From assembly GCA_017860075.1 (NCBI GenBank), contig JAFNAH010000177.1, positions 1 through 6,044 on the forward strand: a stretch of DNA of 6,044 bases, given 5' to 3'. Source of the DNA: Acidobacteriota bacterium (GTDB lineage: Bacteria > Acidobacteriota > UBA6911). The position numbers were made by a program, and so were the translations under genes. Shown one piece after another: positions 1-5,777 of this stretch (position 1 is its first letter; each line of letters starts with the position of its first letter). Below the pieces are notes generated by a model. It did not search any database, was not told where the DNA came from, and saw nothing but the letters and a program-made list of their open reading frames with translations.

Positions 1-422
1 ACTTGATGGGCCTGCTTTACCTCCGGGTCGATCGGGATTGCGTGCGTGAGCAGGAGGCTCCTGCGGTCGCGCGCGTACCCGATCCTCCTGGGAATCCTGG
101 CCCACCATGCCAGCAGGGCTGCTTCGAAGGCATTCTGAAAGAGGATGGCCAGGTCAAAATCCCGGGAGCGCAGTTCCGAGATGAGCCGGCGGCGGCCGGA
201 TAATCCCGCATGCAGACCTTCTCTGTCGTAGGCAATGACTTCATCCAGGAAGTCCGCCCCTCCGTATACGTCCTTGACCCAGGGTCGGACCAGCAGGGAA
301 ATGCGGCTCTCAGGCAAGCGTCTGCGGATCTCCCTCATCGCCGGGACGGACATCACCGCGTCGCCGACCCAGTTCGTGCCGCGAATCAGGACTCTGTCTA
401 TGCGGGCGATATCAATTTCCAT
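1..422 (-). CDS. waaF: Lipopolysaccharide heptosyltransferase II-like glycosyltransferase (GT9), N-terminal part
   Basis: This is the first 140 codons of a family 9 glycosyltransferase; the reading frame is open to the left edge, so the C-terminal half with the ADP-heptose site is missing. The N-terminus (MEIDIARIDRVLIRGTNWVG, then DAVMSVPAMREIRRRLP) is the hallmark opening of WaaF/RfaF-type enzymes. These transfer the second L-glycero-D-manno-heptose to the LPS inner core at the inner face of the cytoplasmic membrane. Further family features are LLVRPW, then FQNAFEAALLAWWARIPRR and IGYARDRRSLLLTH at about residues 92-126. The ATG at 422 follows the lpxK stop by 7 nt, so it is probably cotranscribed. 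I see no good Shine-Dalgarno there, and the nearby ATG at 433 is out of frame. Family assignment is firm. Heptosyltransferase II rather than I or III is inferred from the RGTNWVGDAV motif. Confidence 0.88.
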   Translation of the reverse strand, partial: MEIDIARIDRVLIRGTNWVGDAVMSVPAMREIRRRLPESRISLLVRPWVKDVYGGADFLDEVIAYDREGLHAGLSGRRRLISELRSRDFDLAILFQNAFEAALLAWWARIPRRIGYARDRRSLLLTHAIPIDPEVKQAHQ

Positions 423-429
423 CGCGGGA

Positions 430-1473
430 TCATGTCGTCGCAGCACGGCGGATCATTTCACGGAAAGCATGATTCTCGGAGACGTGCGTCGACTGGACCG
501 CCACCATCAGCGGCACTCCGGGATCCGCGGGAATCTTGACCGCATCCTTCTCGGTGGTCAACAGGCATTGCGCTCCGGCAGAACGCGCTTCTTCCCAGCA
601 GGCCCTCCAATCGTCAATGCCGGGCGCGAAATGGTCCCTGTAGAAGCGCGATCCGCCGATCTCGAACCCGAGGGCTGTCACATCCCGTTCATACCTGCGC
701 GGGTTGCCGATAGCAGCCACTAGGAATACCGGGGTGCGGACTGGAGCGGGAGCTGCGCTGCCGCCGATCCACTCCGGATATGGGACAACGGTCTCGATCC
801 GCTGCTGACAGTGAAATACTCTCGCCCGCGGATGGACACGTCCGACTATCTCGTCCATCATTGCGTCCCCGGCGCCGGTGCAGTTGATGAGAACGGCATG
901 GCAGCGCCGGATTCCATCGACGGGCTCGCGCAGGCTGCCGCGCGGGAAAATGCGGTTTGCCTCGAGAGGCTGGGTGGCATCCAATATGAGCAGGTCCAAA
1001 TCCCGCCTGAGCTTGCGGTGCTGGAATCCGTCGTCGAGGATGAACACCGCGCCCGGCACTTTCGCCGCAATCCGGACTCCGGCTTCAAACCGGTCCGCCG
1101 CGACTCCGAGCCACGCCTCGGGGACACTCTTGCGCACCAGCGCCGGTTCGTCACCCAGTTCACAGGCGGGCACAGCTACCGGTAGACTCGGGGGGACGAT
1201 GCTGCATCGATGGCGCGCATGCCTTGCGTATCCGCGGCTGAGCAGGACCGGTGTCGCTTCGAGTTGTACCAGGAGCCGGGCTATGTGGATGGCCAGGGGT
1301 GTCTTCCCGGTGCCTCCGAGCGTCATATTGCCTATGCTGATAACCGGGCGCGGCAGCGCGCGTGCCGTCAACCTTCCGGACTCGAAGAGATGGTTCCGGG
1401 CGCGCAGCGCGGCTTCCCAGAGGATGCCGGGAACAAACAACAACGGGGCCATCCAACGCGGCGGCATGTACAT
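430..1473 (-). CDS. lpxK: Tetraacyldisaccharide 4'-kinase (lipid A 4'-kinase)
   Basis: LpxK phosphorylates the 4' position of the tetraacyldisaccharide 1-phosphate precursor, giving lipid IVA, at the cytoplasmic face of the inner membrane. The 347-residue length is normal for the family. Visible motifs in order: an N-terminal hydrophobic/amphipathic membrane-associating segment (about 8-25) followed by ARNHLFESG; PVISIGNMTLGGTGKTP (43-59) with the P-loop GGTGKT; LLSRGYAR (77-84); GDEP (108-111); the family signature DDGFQHRKLRRDLDLLILDA (147-166); AIGNP (254-258); FYRDHF (277-282); and TTEKDAVKI (306-314). It lies 5 nt after the waaA stop and 7 nt before the waaF-type gene, which fits a lipid A/inner-core operon in which its product is the acceptor for WaaA. 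The ATG at 1473 is chosen because it opens the frame just after waaA; a second in-frame ATG lies two codons later. No clear ribosome site is visible, so translational coupling is likely. Confidence 0.96.
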   Translation of the reverse strand: MYMPPRWMAPLLFVPGILWEAALRARNHLFESGRLTARALPRPVISIGNMTLGGTGKTPLAIHIARLLVQLEATPVLLSRGYARHARHRCSIVPPSLPVAVPACELGDEPALVRKSVPEAWLGVAADRFEAGVRIAAKVPGAVFILDDGFQHRKLRRDLDLLILDATQPLEANRIFPRGSLREPVDGIRRCHAVLINCTGAGDAMMDEIVGRVHPRARVFHCQQRIETVVPYPEWIGGSAAPAPVRTPVFLVAAIGNPRRYERDVTALGFEIGGSRFYRDHFAPGIDDWRACWEEARSAGAQCLLTTEKDAVKIPADPGVPLMVAVQSTHVSENHAFREMIRRAATT

Positions 1474-1478
1474 GTTCG

Positions 1479-2759
1479 TCAGATGAGGTACGGCTGCAGA
1501 ATACGAAGCGTGTTTTCGGTTGCCCCCTGGTTCTTCCGAAACTCGGCAAGCGCACTTTGGCCGAGCGCGGACCGGGCCTGCTCGTCATTCAGCAGCTCGA
1601 TGAGAACGGCGGCCAGTGCTTCTGTCGGGCACTGCCGCGCTGCCTTTTCATTGACAAAAAGGCGAGCCATCTCGCGGAAGTTCCGCATATCGGGACCAAA
1701 AATGATGGCCCTTCCCAGGCTGGCAGGCTCCAGGGGATTGTGTCCACCGTAAGGCAGGAAACTGCCCCCGATTACGGCCACGGTGGCCAGGCTGTATACC
1801 CGGCGCAGTTCTCCTATGGTGTCCAGGAGCAGGACATCGCCGCCGGACTGGCCGGCGATTCCTATCTGCGATCTACGGCAGAATGCGAAGCCACCCGATT
1901 CCAGCAGCCCGGCCACCTCGTCGAACCTCTCAGGGTGCCGTGGGGCGAGAATCAGCCTGGCATCCGGCACATTCCGTCGTATTTCTCTAAACGCATCAAG
2001 GAAAACCGTTTCTTCTCCCTTCATGCTGCTGCCTACAACGATTACCGGTGAGGAAGGTGCCAACCCAAGGGCAGCCCTTATCATCTGCAACAGCTCGTCT
2101 CCGGGGTCGATCGGCGGGGCTGCCAGGTCGTACTTGAGGTTGCCCGTAACGCTGACATAGGCCGCAGGTGCGCCCAACTCGATCAATCTGCGCCTGTCCT
2201 GTTCAGTCTGCGCGCCGATCCTCTCCAGGGCGCGGATCATTCGCGAGGTGAGCCACCTGATGCGCCGATAGCGCCCGATGGACTTATCGGAGATCCGCCC
2301 ATTGAAAAGGAAGACGGGTATCCCGGCCTGAGAGCAGTTCTTAAGGAAGTTGGGCCACAGCTCCGTCTCCAAAAGCAATACTGCGGCGGGATCGATCCGT
2401 TCCAGGAATCGCCTGACGCAGAAATCCCAATCAAAAGGGAAGTAAAAGACGCGAGCGGTTTCGCCGAACTCCTTCCTCGCAAGGTGCTGGCCCGTAACGG
2501 TCACGGTTGAGACAGCAAGAGGCACAGAAGGATGCTGTGATTTCAGGCTTTTGATCAGCGGCTTTGAGGCCAGGACCTCACCGACCGAAACCGCGTGTAT
2601 CCAGACAGGCTTGGGCCCCTGACGCATCCCGGGCAATGAGAGACCCAACCGCTGACGGAAGGTCGCCAGATACTTGCGTTCCTGTATGCCCTTGATAAGC
2701 CAGTACGGGCTGCTGAGCGCGGCGCCGAGTGCCAGGAGTGTGGAATAGATGAAGTACAT
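1479..2759 (-). CDS. waaA: 3-deoxy-D-manno-octulosonic acid (Kdo) transferase
   Basis: WaaA (KdtA) transfers Kdo from CMP-Kdo to lipid IVA, the step after LpxK. The protein has 426 residues, normal for this GT30 enzyme. A hydrophobic N-terminal anchor spans about residues 3-22. The N-terminal acceptor domain shows WIHAVSVGE (53-61), where the final Glu is the conserved catalytic base of the family, then STVTVTGQ (84-91), FPFDW (107-111), LLLETELWPN (128-137) and NGRISDKS (153-160). The C-terminal nucleotide-sugar domain shows TGNLKYD (205-211), GSSMKGEE (243-250), APRHPERF (272-279), LLDTIGEL (311-318), GGSF (331-334) and GGHNPLEP (338-345). Most homologues I know read GSTHEGEE where this one has GSSMKGEE. 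It is the first gene of the minus-strand LPS operon. How many Kdo residues it adds cannot be told from sequence. The start ATG at 2759 precedes the anchor directly, and only a weak GGGA upstream serves as a ribosome site. Confidence 0.96.
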   Translation of the reverse strand: MYFIYSTLLALGAALSSPYWLIKGIQERKYLATFRQRLGLSLPGMRQGPKPVWIHAVSVGEVLASKPLIKSLKSQHPSVPLAVSTVTVTGQHLARKEFGETARVFYFPFDWDFCVRRFLERIDPAAVLLLETELWPNFLKNCSQAGIPVFLFNGRISDKSIGRYRRIRWLTSRMIRALERIGAQTEQDRRRLIELGAPAAYVSVTGNLKYDLAAPPIDPGDELLQMIRAALGLAPSSPVIVVGSSMKGEETVFLDAFREIRRNVPDARLILAPRHPERFDEVAGLLESGGFAFCRRSQIGIAGQSGGDVLLLDTIGELRRVYSLATVAVIGGSFLPYGGHNPLEPASLGRAIIFGPDMRNFREMARLFVNEKAARQCPTEALAAVLIELLNDEQARSALGQSALAEFRKNQGATENTLRILQPYLI

Positions 2760-2764
2760 CGCGT

Positions 2765-2780
2765 CCCGTGTCCGGACGGG
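2765..2780 (-). promoter_or_regulatory. Small inverted repeat next to the waaA start
   Basis: CCCGT and ACGGG (2765-2769 and 2776-2780) flank a 6-nt loop. In waaA mRNA this hairpin would pair the only GGGA-like ribosome site, which ends 5 nt before the ATG at 2759, and could lower translation. The stem is just 5 bp in GC-rich DNA, so chance is a fair alternative. Confidence 0.2.
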
Positions 2781-2831
2781 CAGGGCGTTGGTGCGCGCGG
2801 CCCGAGCGGAGCAATCGCTAACAGAGAGGAA

Positions 2832-2860
2832 ACGTTACGGCAAGTCCCGCCCCAGTTCAA
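2832..2860 (-). promoter_or_regulatory. Candidate sigma70-type promoter of the LPS operon
   Basis: On the minus strand, TTGAAC (2860-2855) is followed by exactly 17 nt and then TAACGT (2837-2832). The -35 matches TTGACA at four positions and the -10 matches TATAAT at three, so this is a modest match. Its predicted start, near 2825, would give a leader of about 65 nt before waaA. It is the best candidate I see in this direction in the divergent gap. Confidence 0.35.
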
Positions 2861-2937
2861 GCACTCCCGGCCATCGCAAACGCAGGCAGGGCAGGGAGTG
2901 CTGCACATCGGGCGTCTCGGGCTGGCTCCGACTGATA

Positions 2938-2946
2938 TGCTATACT
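2938..2946 (+). promoter_or_regulatory. Extended -10 promoter element for the aminotransferase-serA pair
   Basis: TGCTATACT fits the extended -10 pattern TGnTATAAT with one mismatch. No good -35 is visible 16-18 nt upstream, as is common for extended -10 promoters. Transcription would begin near 2953, leaving a leader of about 44 nt before the start codon. Confidence 0.45.
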
Positions 2947-2982
2947 GCGACCTTTTGCAGGGGCACTTTCCGTCACCACGAA

Positions 2983-2988
2983 AGGGAG
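2983..2988 (+). promoter_or_regulatory. Ribosome binding site that decides the aminotransferase start
   Basis: AGGGAG lies 2 nt before an ATG at 2991 and 8 nt before an in-frame ATG at 2997. Normal spacing is about 5-9 nt, so it favours 2997. The first ATG would simply add Met-Thr. Confidence 0.55.
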
Positions 2989-2996
2989 CGATGACT

Positions 2997-4157
2997 ATGA
3001 ATCTGATCTCGAAGACCAGGATGTTCATGCCGGGCCCTACACCCTATCTGCCGGAGGCGATGGTTCAGGCCCTGGTCACCCCGATGCATCATCGCAAGGA
3101 GGACTTCAAGGAGCTCTTCCGTCAGGTTCAGGCAGGCCTACAGCAGGTTTTCAAGACCAGCAACGAGGTTCTGATCCTCGCGTGCTCGGGCAGCGGAGGG
3201 ATGGAAGCCGCGATGGTCAATACCATGGCCCCCGGAGAGAAGGCATTGCTTGCCGTGGCCGGGAAGTTCGGGGAGCGGTGGATCGAACTCGCGGACACTT
3301 ACGGCATCGACAAGGTGGTTATCCAGGTGCCCTACGGCGATTCCGTCGAGCCGGCTCAAATCGACGCCGCGCTCGATGCTCATCCTGACATTTCGGCAAT
3401 CTTCCTGCAGGCGACCGAGACTTCCACGGGTGCCATGATGGATCTTGAGGGAATCGCCGCACAGGTGCGAAGGCGGGGGGATCCGGTCCTGGTCACAGAC
3501 GCCATCACCGGGTTGGGGACCACGCCGATCAACACGGACGAGTGGGGAATTGATATCGTCATCGGCGGATCGCAAAAGGCTTTCATGCTGCCGCCCGGTG
3601 TCGCCATGCTCTCGATCAGCGAGCGCGCCTGGCGTCGGATCGAAAAATGCGGGCGGCCGCGTTACTACCTCGATCTGAGGCGTGAACGCAAGGCGCAGGC
3701 ACAGGGTCAGAGTGCGTACACCCCCGCGGTCTCGATTATCCAGGGGCTGAAATCGGCCCTGGACCTGATATTGAAAATGGGTGTGGACGGTCTCGTGGCG
3801 AATGCGGGCCTGCAGGCGGGGGCCACGAGAGCGGCGATCCTGCGTTGGGGAATGCAGATCTTTCCGCGTGTCTCGGGGAATGCCGTAACGGCCTTCGTGC
3901 CGCCGGCAGGAGTCGATCCTTCCAAGGTGATGAAAATGATGCGGGACAGGTTCGGTGTGCTCATCAGCGGGGGGCAAGGCAGTATGAAAGGCAAGATCCT
4001 TCGCATCGGGCACTTGGGCTACTTCGACTTCCTGGAGACACTCGGGATGATCGGATGTCTCGAAATCGCCCTGACTGAGGCCGGTGCCTCGCTCGAGACC
4101 GGGTCCGGCTGCCGCGCGGCGCTCGAGTATTACCGTGAGTTCGGGAAAAATCGATGA
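2997..4157 (+). CDS. Class V PLP-dependent aminotransferase, probable phosphoserine aminotransferase
   Basis: This is a fold-type I class V aminotransferase of 386 residues, in the alanine-glyoxylate/serine-pyruvate transaminase branch rather than classical SerC. Visible features are MPGPTPYLPE (11-20) at the N-terminus; CSGSGGMEAA (63-72), the cofactor phosphate-binding loop; ETSTG (141-145); VTDAITGLG (166-174) with the Asp that contacts the PLP ring nitrogen; GGSQKAFMLPPG (190-201) with the Schiff-base lysine Lys194; and RIGHLG (336-341) with the likely substrate-carboxylate Arg. All key residues are intact. The stop overlaps the serA start in an ATGA, so the two are translationally coupled. 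From this I infer that it converts 3-phosphohydroxypyruvate and glutamate to phosphoserine, as SerC-replacing class V enzymes paired with SerA do. Serine-glyoxylate or alanine-glyoxylate transamination is the alternative. Start 2997 is chosen by ribosome-site spacing; 2991 is possible. Confidence 0.88.
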   Translation: MNLISKTRMFMPGPTPYLPEAMVQALVTPMHHRKEDFKELFRQVQAGLQQVFKTSNEVLILACSGSGGMEAAMVNTMAPGEKALLAVAGKFGERWIELADTYGIDKVVIQVPYGDSVEPAQIDAALDAHPDISAIFLQATETSTGAMMDLEGIAAQVRRRGDPVLVTDAITGLGTTPINTDEWGIDIVIGGSQKAFMLPPGVAMLSISERAWRRIEKCGRPRYYLDLRRERKAQAQGQSAYTPAVSIIQGLKSALDLILKMGVDGLVANAGLQAGATRAAILRWGMQIFPRVSGNAVTAFVPPAGVDPSKVMKMMRDRFGVLISGGQGSMKGKILRIGHLGYFDFLETLGMIGCLEIALTEAGASLETGSGCRAALEYYREFGKNR

Positions 4158-4966
4158 CACGTATCGTAGCGCTTGAACGAGTATCTGCTGCCGGCCTGGA
4201 TGCTTTACGTTCGGTTCCCGGCTTCGATGTCCTGGAGTTGTACGACGACGATCCGGCGCGAATCCGCGAGGCACTGGCGACTGCCGATGCCCTCCTGGTG
4301 AGGAGCAGGACCAGGGTTACAGCCGACCTGCTGGATCAAGCCCCCGCGCTCAAGGTGATCGGCCGCCCGGGCACCGGCGTGGACAACATAGACCTCGCGG
4401 CGGCCACCCGCCGCGGCGTCGTCGTCATGAACACGCCCGCCGGCAACAGCGTAAGCGCTGCGGAACACACGATGGGTCTCCTGCTCGCGCTGCTGAGGAA
4501 GATACCGCAGGCGAACCTCTCATTGAGGCAGGGCAAGTGGGAACGCCACCGGTTCACGGGCACGGAACTCAACGGCAAGAAGCTCGGGATCGTAGGGTAC
4601 GGAAAGATCGGAACGGAAGTGGCGAAGCGCGCCCTTTGTTTCAAGGCCGAGGTGCTGGTCTTTGATCCCTTCGTCTCTGAGACCCTTGCCCGGGAGCAAA
4701 GCATCCGGCTTGTGGATCTCGACGACCTGCTGAAGGAGTCCGACATCGTCACCCTCCACGCGCCGGTGACCGCAGCGACGCGCAACCTGATCAACGCCGG
4801 AACCATTGCCAGGATGAAGGACGGACCGAACTGGTCGGCCTTCCGAACGTTGTCGCGACCCCGCACCTCGGGGCCTCGACGGTTGAGGCCCAGGAAAAGG
4901 TCGGATACGAAATTGCACTGCAGGTGCGCGACTACTTCGTCGATGGAATCGTGCGCAACGCGGTGA
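4154..4966 (+). CDS. serA: Phosphoglycerate dehydrogenase, N-terminal fragment (frame-shifted end)
   Basis: SerA oxidises 3-phosphoglycerate to 3-phosphohydroxypyruvate with NAD, the first step of serine synthesis in the cytosol. Of 270 residues, the first 224 are genuine. They include the substrate-domain start MTRIVALERVSAAGLDAL, LLVRSRTRV (47-55), VIGRPGTGVDNIDLAA (68-83), VMNTPAGNSVSAAEHTMGLL (91-110), the NAD-binding Rossmann motif GYGKIG (148-153) ending in VFDP (169-172), and HAPVTAATRNLIN (202-214). After MKDG (221-224) the sequence changes abruptly to 46 residues rich in Arg and Ser, which is out-of-frame serA DNA. The start ATG overlaps the aminotransferase stop by 4 nt, with GGGA 7 nt upstream. 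The catalytic Arg, Glu and His are all absent from this product, so it should be inactive if made. Confidence 0.85.
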   Translation: MTRIVALERVSAAGLDALRSVPGFDVLELYDDDPARIREALATADALLVRSRTRVTADLLDQAPALKVIGRPGTGVDNIDLAAATRRGVVVMNTPAGNSVSAAEHTMGLLLALLRKIPQANLSLRQGKWERHRFTGTELNGKKLGIVGYGKIGTEVAKRALCFKAEVLVFDPFVSETLAREQSIRLVDLDDLLKESDIVTLHAPVTAATRNLINAGTIARMKDGPNWSAFRTLSRPRTSGPRRLRPRKRSDTKLHCRCATTSSMESCATR

Positions 4967-5613
4967 ACTTCCCGTCGGTGTCCCTGGCCGAATATCGCAG
5001 CATCGCTCCCTTCCTCGAGCTCGGCGAGAAACTCGGCAGCTTTGCCGGCCAGCTGGCGGAAGGCCGCATCCATGAAATCTCGGTCCGCTACTACGGCGAA
5101 CTGACCGGGATCAATACGCACCTCATCTGCAGTTCGATTGTCGTCGGGGCGCTCAGGCCCGTCCTGACGGAGCGGGTCACGCTGGTCAATGCGCTCGAAA
5201 CGGCAAGAGAACGCGGCATCCATTTCCTGGAATCCCGGAGTTCCCGCGAGCGAAGCTTCAACAACCTGATCTCGGTCAAGGTGGCCACCGACCGGGACCA
5301 GTGGTGGGTTGAGGGAACCGTTCACCACCGGAAGCACCTCCACGTCGTTTCACTCCAGGGCATAGATGTTGACGCGCCCCTCGGGGGCCACATGCTCATT
5401 CTCTCCAACGAGGACACGCCCGGTGTCATCGGGCGCGTCGGCACGATTCTGGGCGACAATGGCGTAAATATCGCCAGCTTCGCCCTGGGTCGGGGAGAGG
5501 GTTCACGGGAAGCGGTCGGAATCGTGAACGTGGACTCGGAGGTGGCGACGGGTGTGCTCGAGCGCCTTCGCTCCCTGCCGGCGGTGCGCCGGGCCGCCCT
5601 CGTGAAGGTATAG
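4924..5613 (+). CDS. serA: Phosphoglycerate dehydrogenase, C-terminal fragment (ASB and ACT domains)
   Basis: This is the distal part of serA in the second frame. From the GTG at 4924 it encodes 229 residues. The genuine frame is open further upstream to about 4825 and includes TPHLGAS, with the catalytic His at 4864-4866, and EAQEKVGYEIALQ. The allosteric substrate-binding domain covers about residues 8-150 and includes GIVRNAVNFPSVS and the NLISVKV strand. The C-terminal ACT domain covers about 157-229, with HMLILSNEDTPGVIGRVGTI and the DNGVNIASF loop where serine binds in feedback-inhibited homologues. It holds no Rossmann domain and no complete active site. The GTG has no visible ribosome site, so separate translation is doubtful and the start is only where an isolated frame could begin. 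A free ASB-ACT protein is known to me only as part of SerA. Confidence 0.75.
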   Translation: MRDYFVDGIVRNAVNFPSVSLAEYRSIAPFLELGEKLGSFAGQLAEGRIHEISVRYYGELTGINTHLICSSIVVGALRPVLTERVTLVNALETARERGIHFLESRSSRERSFNNLISVKVATDRDQWWVEGTVHHRKHLHVVSLQGIDVDAPLGGHMLILSNEDTPGVIGRVGTILGDNGVNIASFALGRGEGSREAVGIVNVDSEVATGVLERLRSLPAVRRAALVKV

Positions 5614-5623
5614 CCGCGACCAT

Positions 5624-5657
5624 GTCCCGCCGCGCGCCCAAGCCTCCGCGGTGGGAT
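5624..5657 (+). terminator. Terminator-like hairpin after serA
   Basis: TCCCGCCGCG (5625-5634) pairs with CGCGGTGGGA (5647-5656) in a 10-bp stem with one G-U pair, extendable by another G-U, around a 12-nt loop. It starts about 11 nt after the serA stop. The following tract is pyrimidine-rich (tccctcctctgtcc) but not a true T-run, so this is a weak intrinsic terminator or an mRNA 3' end stabiliser. Confidence 0.5.
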
Positions 5658-5686
5658 CCCTCCTCTGTCCTGCAGGTCGTGACCGG

Positions 5687-5701
5687 TCTGTGAATCACAG
5701 A
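5687..5701. promoter_or_regulatory. Perfect 15-bp palindrome, operator-like
   Basis: TCTGTGA-A-TCACAGA is a perfect 7-1-7 dyad upstream of the argR promoter. It resembles half-sites of CRP/FNR-family regulators (TGTGA/TCACA) but with a 1-bp centre instead of the usual 6 bp, so it is not a CRP site. It is more likely a site for another dimeric regulator, or chance. The bound protein is unknown. Confidence 0.35.
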
Positions 5702-5718
5702 GCAGCCCGGGAAGACGG

Positions 5719-5746
5719 TTGTAGGGCGGGACAAAATCCGTATAAT
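5719..5746 (+). promoter_or_regulatory. Promoter of argR
   Basis: A perfect consensus -10, TATAAT (5741-5746), lies 16 nt after TTGTAG (5719-5724), which keeps only the TTG of the -35. Transcription would start near 5753, about 25 nt before the argR ATG. The AT-rich stretch stands out sharply from the GC-rich surroundings. Confidence 0.6.
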
Positions 5747-5774
5747 TAAAAATTCGTTTGCATATTTATCGAGA
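5741..5774. promoter_or_regulatory. Candidate ARG-box operators (ArgR autoregulation)
   Basis: Compared with the Bacillus-type ARG box CATGAATAAAAATKCAAK, the plus strand at 5741-5758 matches 13 of 18 positions and the minus strand at 5774-5757 matches 12 of 18. The first overlaps the -10 element and the second covers the leader just before the ATG, a layout suited to self-repression. The boxes are 16 bp apart centre to centre, closer than the E. coli pair, and AT-rich DNA inflates chance matches. Confidence 0.35.
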
Positions 5775-5777
5775 GCT

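Larger units (their letters stand above)
4154..5613 (+). pseudogene. serA: D-3-phosphoglycerate dehydrogenase gene with internal deletion and frameshift
   Basis: The whole span is one serA gene in two frames. Residues up to MKDG (ending at 4825) read in the first frame. The natural continuation ELVGLPN, then VVATPHLGAS, reads in another frame from about 4828. In intact homologues about 42-45 residues lie between these points, including the NxARG loop with the catalytic Arg and the DVFxxEP segment with the catalytic Glu. The missing length must be 3n+1 nt, about 127-136. The two retained parts sum to about 485 residues, and adding the gap gives about 529, the normal length of the long ASB-ACT form of SerA. 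As written, no functional enzyme can be made even if the frame were restored. A real deletion and an assembly or consensus error are both possible. Confidence 0.82.

Noticed and set aside
431..433. ATG at 433 on the minus strand as start of the heptosyltransferase
   Set aside because: It is out of frame with the conserved N-terminus; the ATG at 422 is in frame.
1362..2051. Plus-strand open frame of 229 codons across lpxK and waaA
   Set aside because: It is antisense to two strongly recognisable LPS genes and has no motif of its own.
2898..2996. Upstream start for the aminotransferase at an in-frame ATG at 2898
   Set aside because: It would add 33 residues with no family similarity, has no ribosome site, and the extended -10 at 2938-2946 lies inside the extension. 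AGGGAG before 2997 is a better fit.
3138..4274. Long minus-strand open frame of 378 codons opposite the aminotransferase
   Set aside because: It is antisense to a gene with clear family motifs, has low-complexity Arg/Gly/His-rich content and no recognisable domain. Long antisense frames are common in GC-rich DNA.
4820..4835. Programmed frameshifting to join the two serA parts
   Set aside because: No slippery heptamer is visible, and a shift alone would still leave about 42-45 catalytic residues missing.
4336..5343. Minus-strand open frame of 335 codons opposite serA
   Set aside because: It crosses the serA frameshift on the opposite strand and shows no family motif; it is a by-product of GC-rich codon use in serA.
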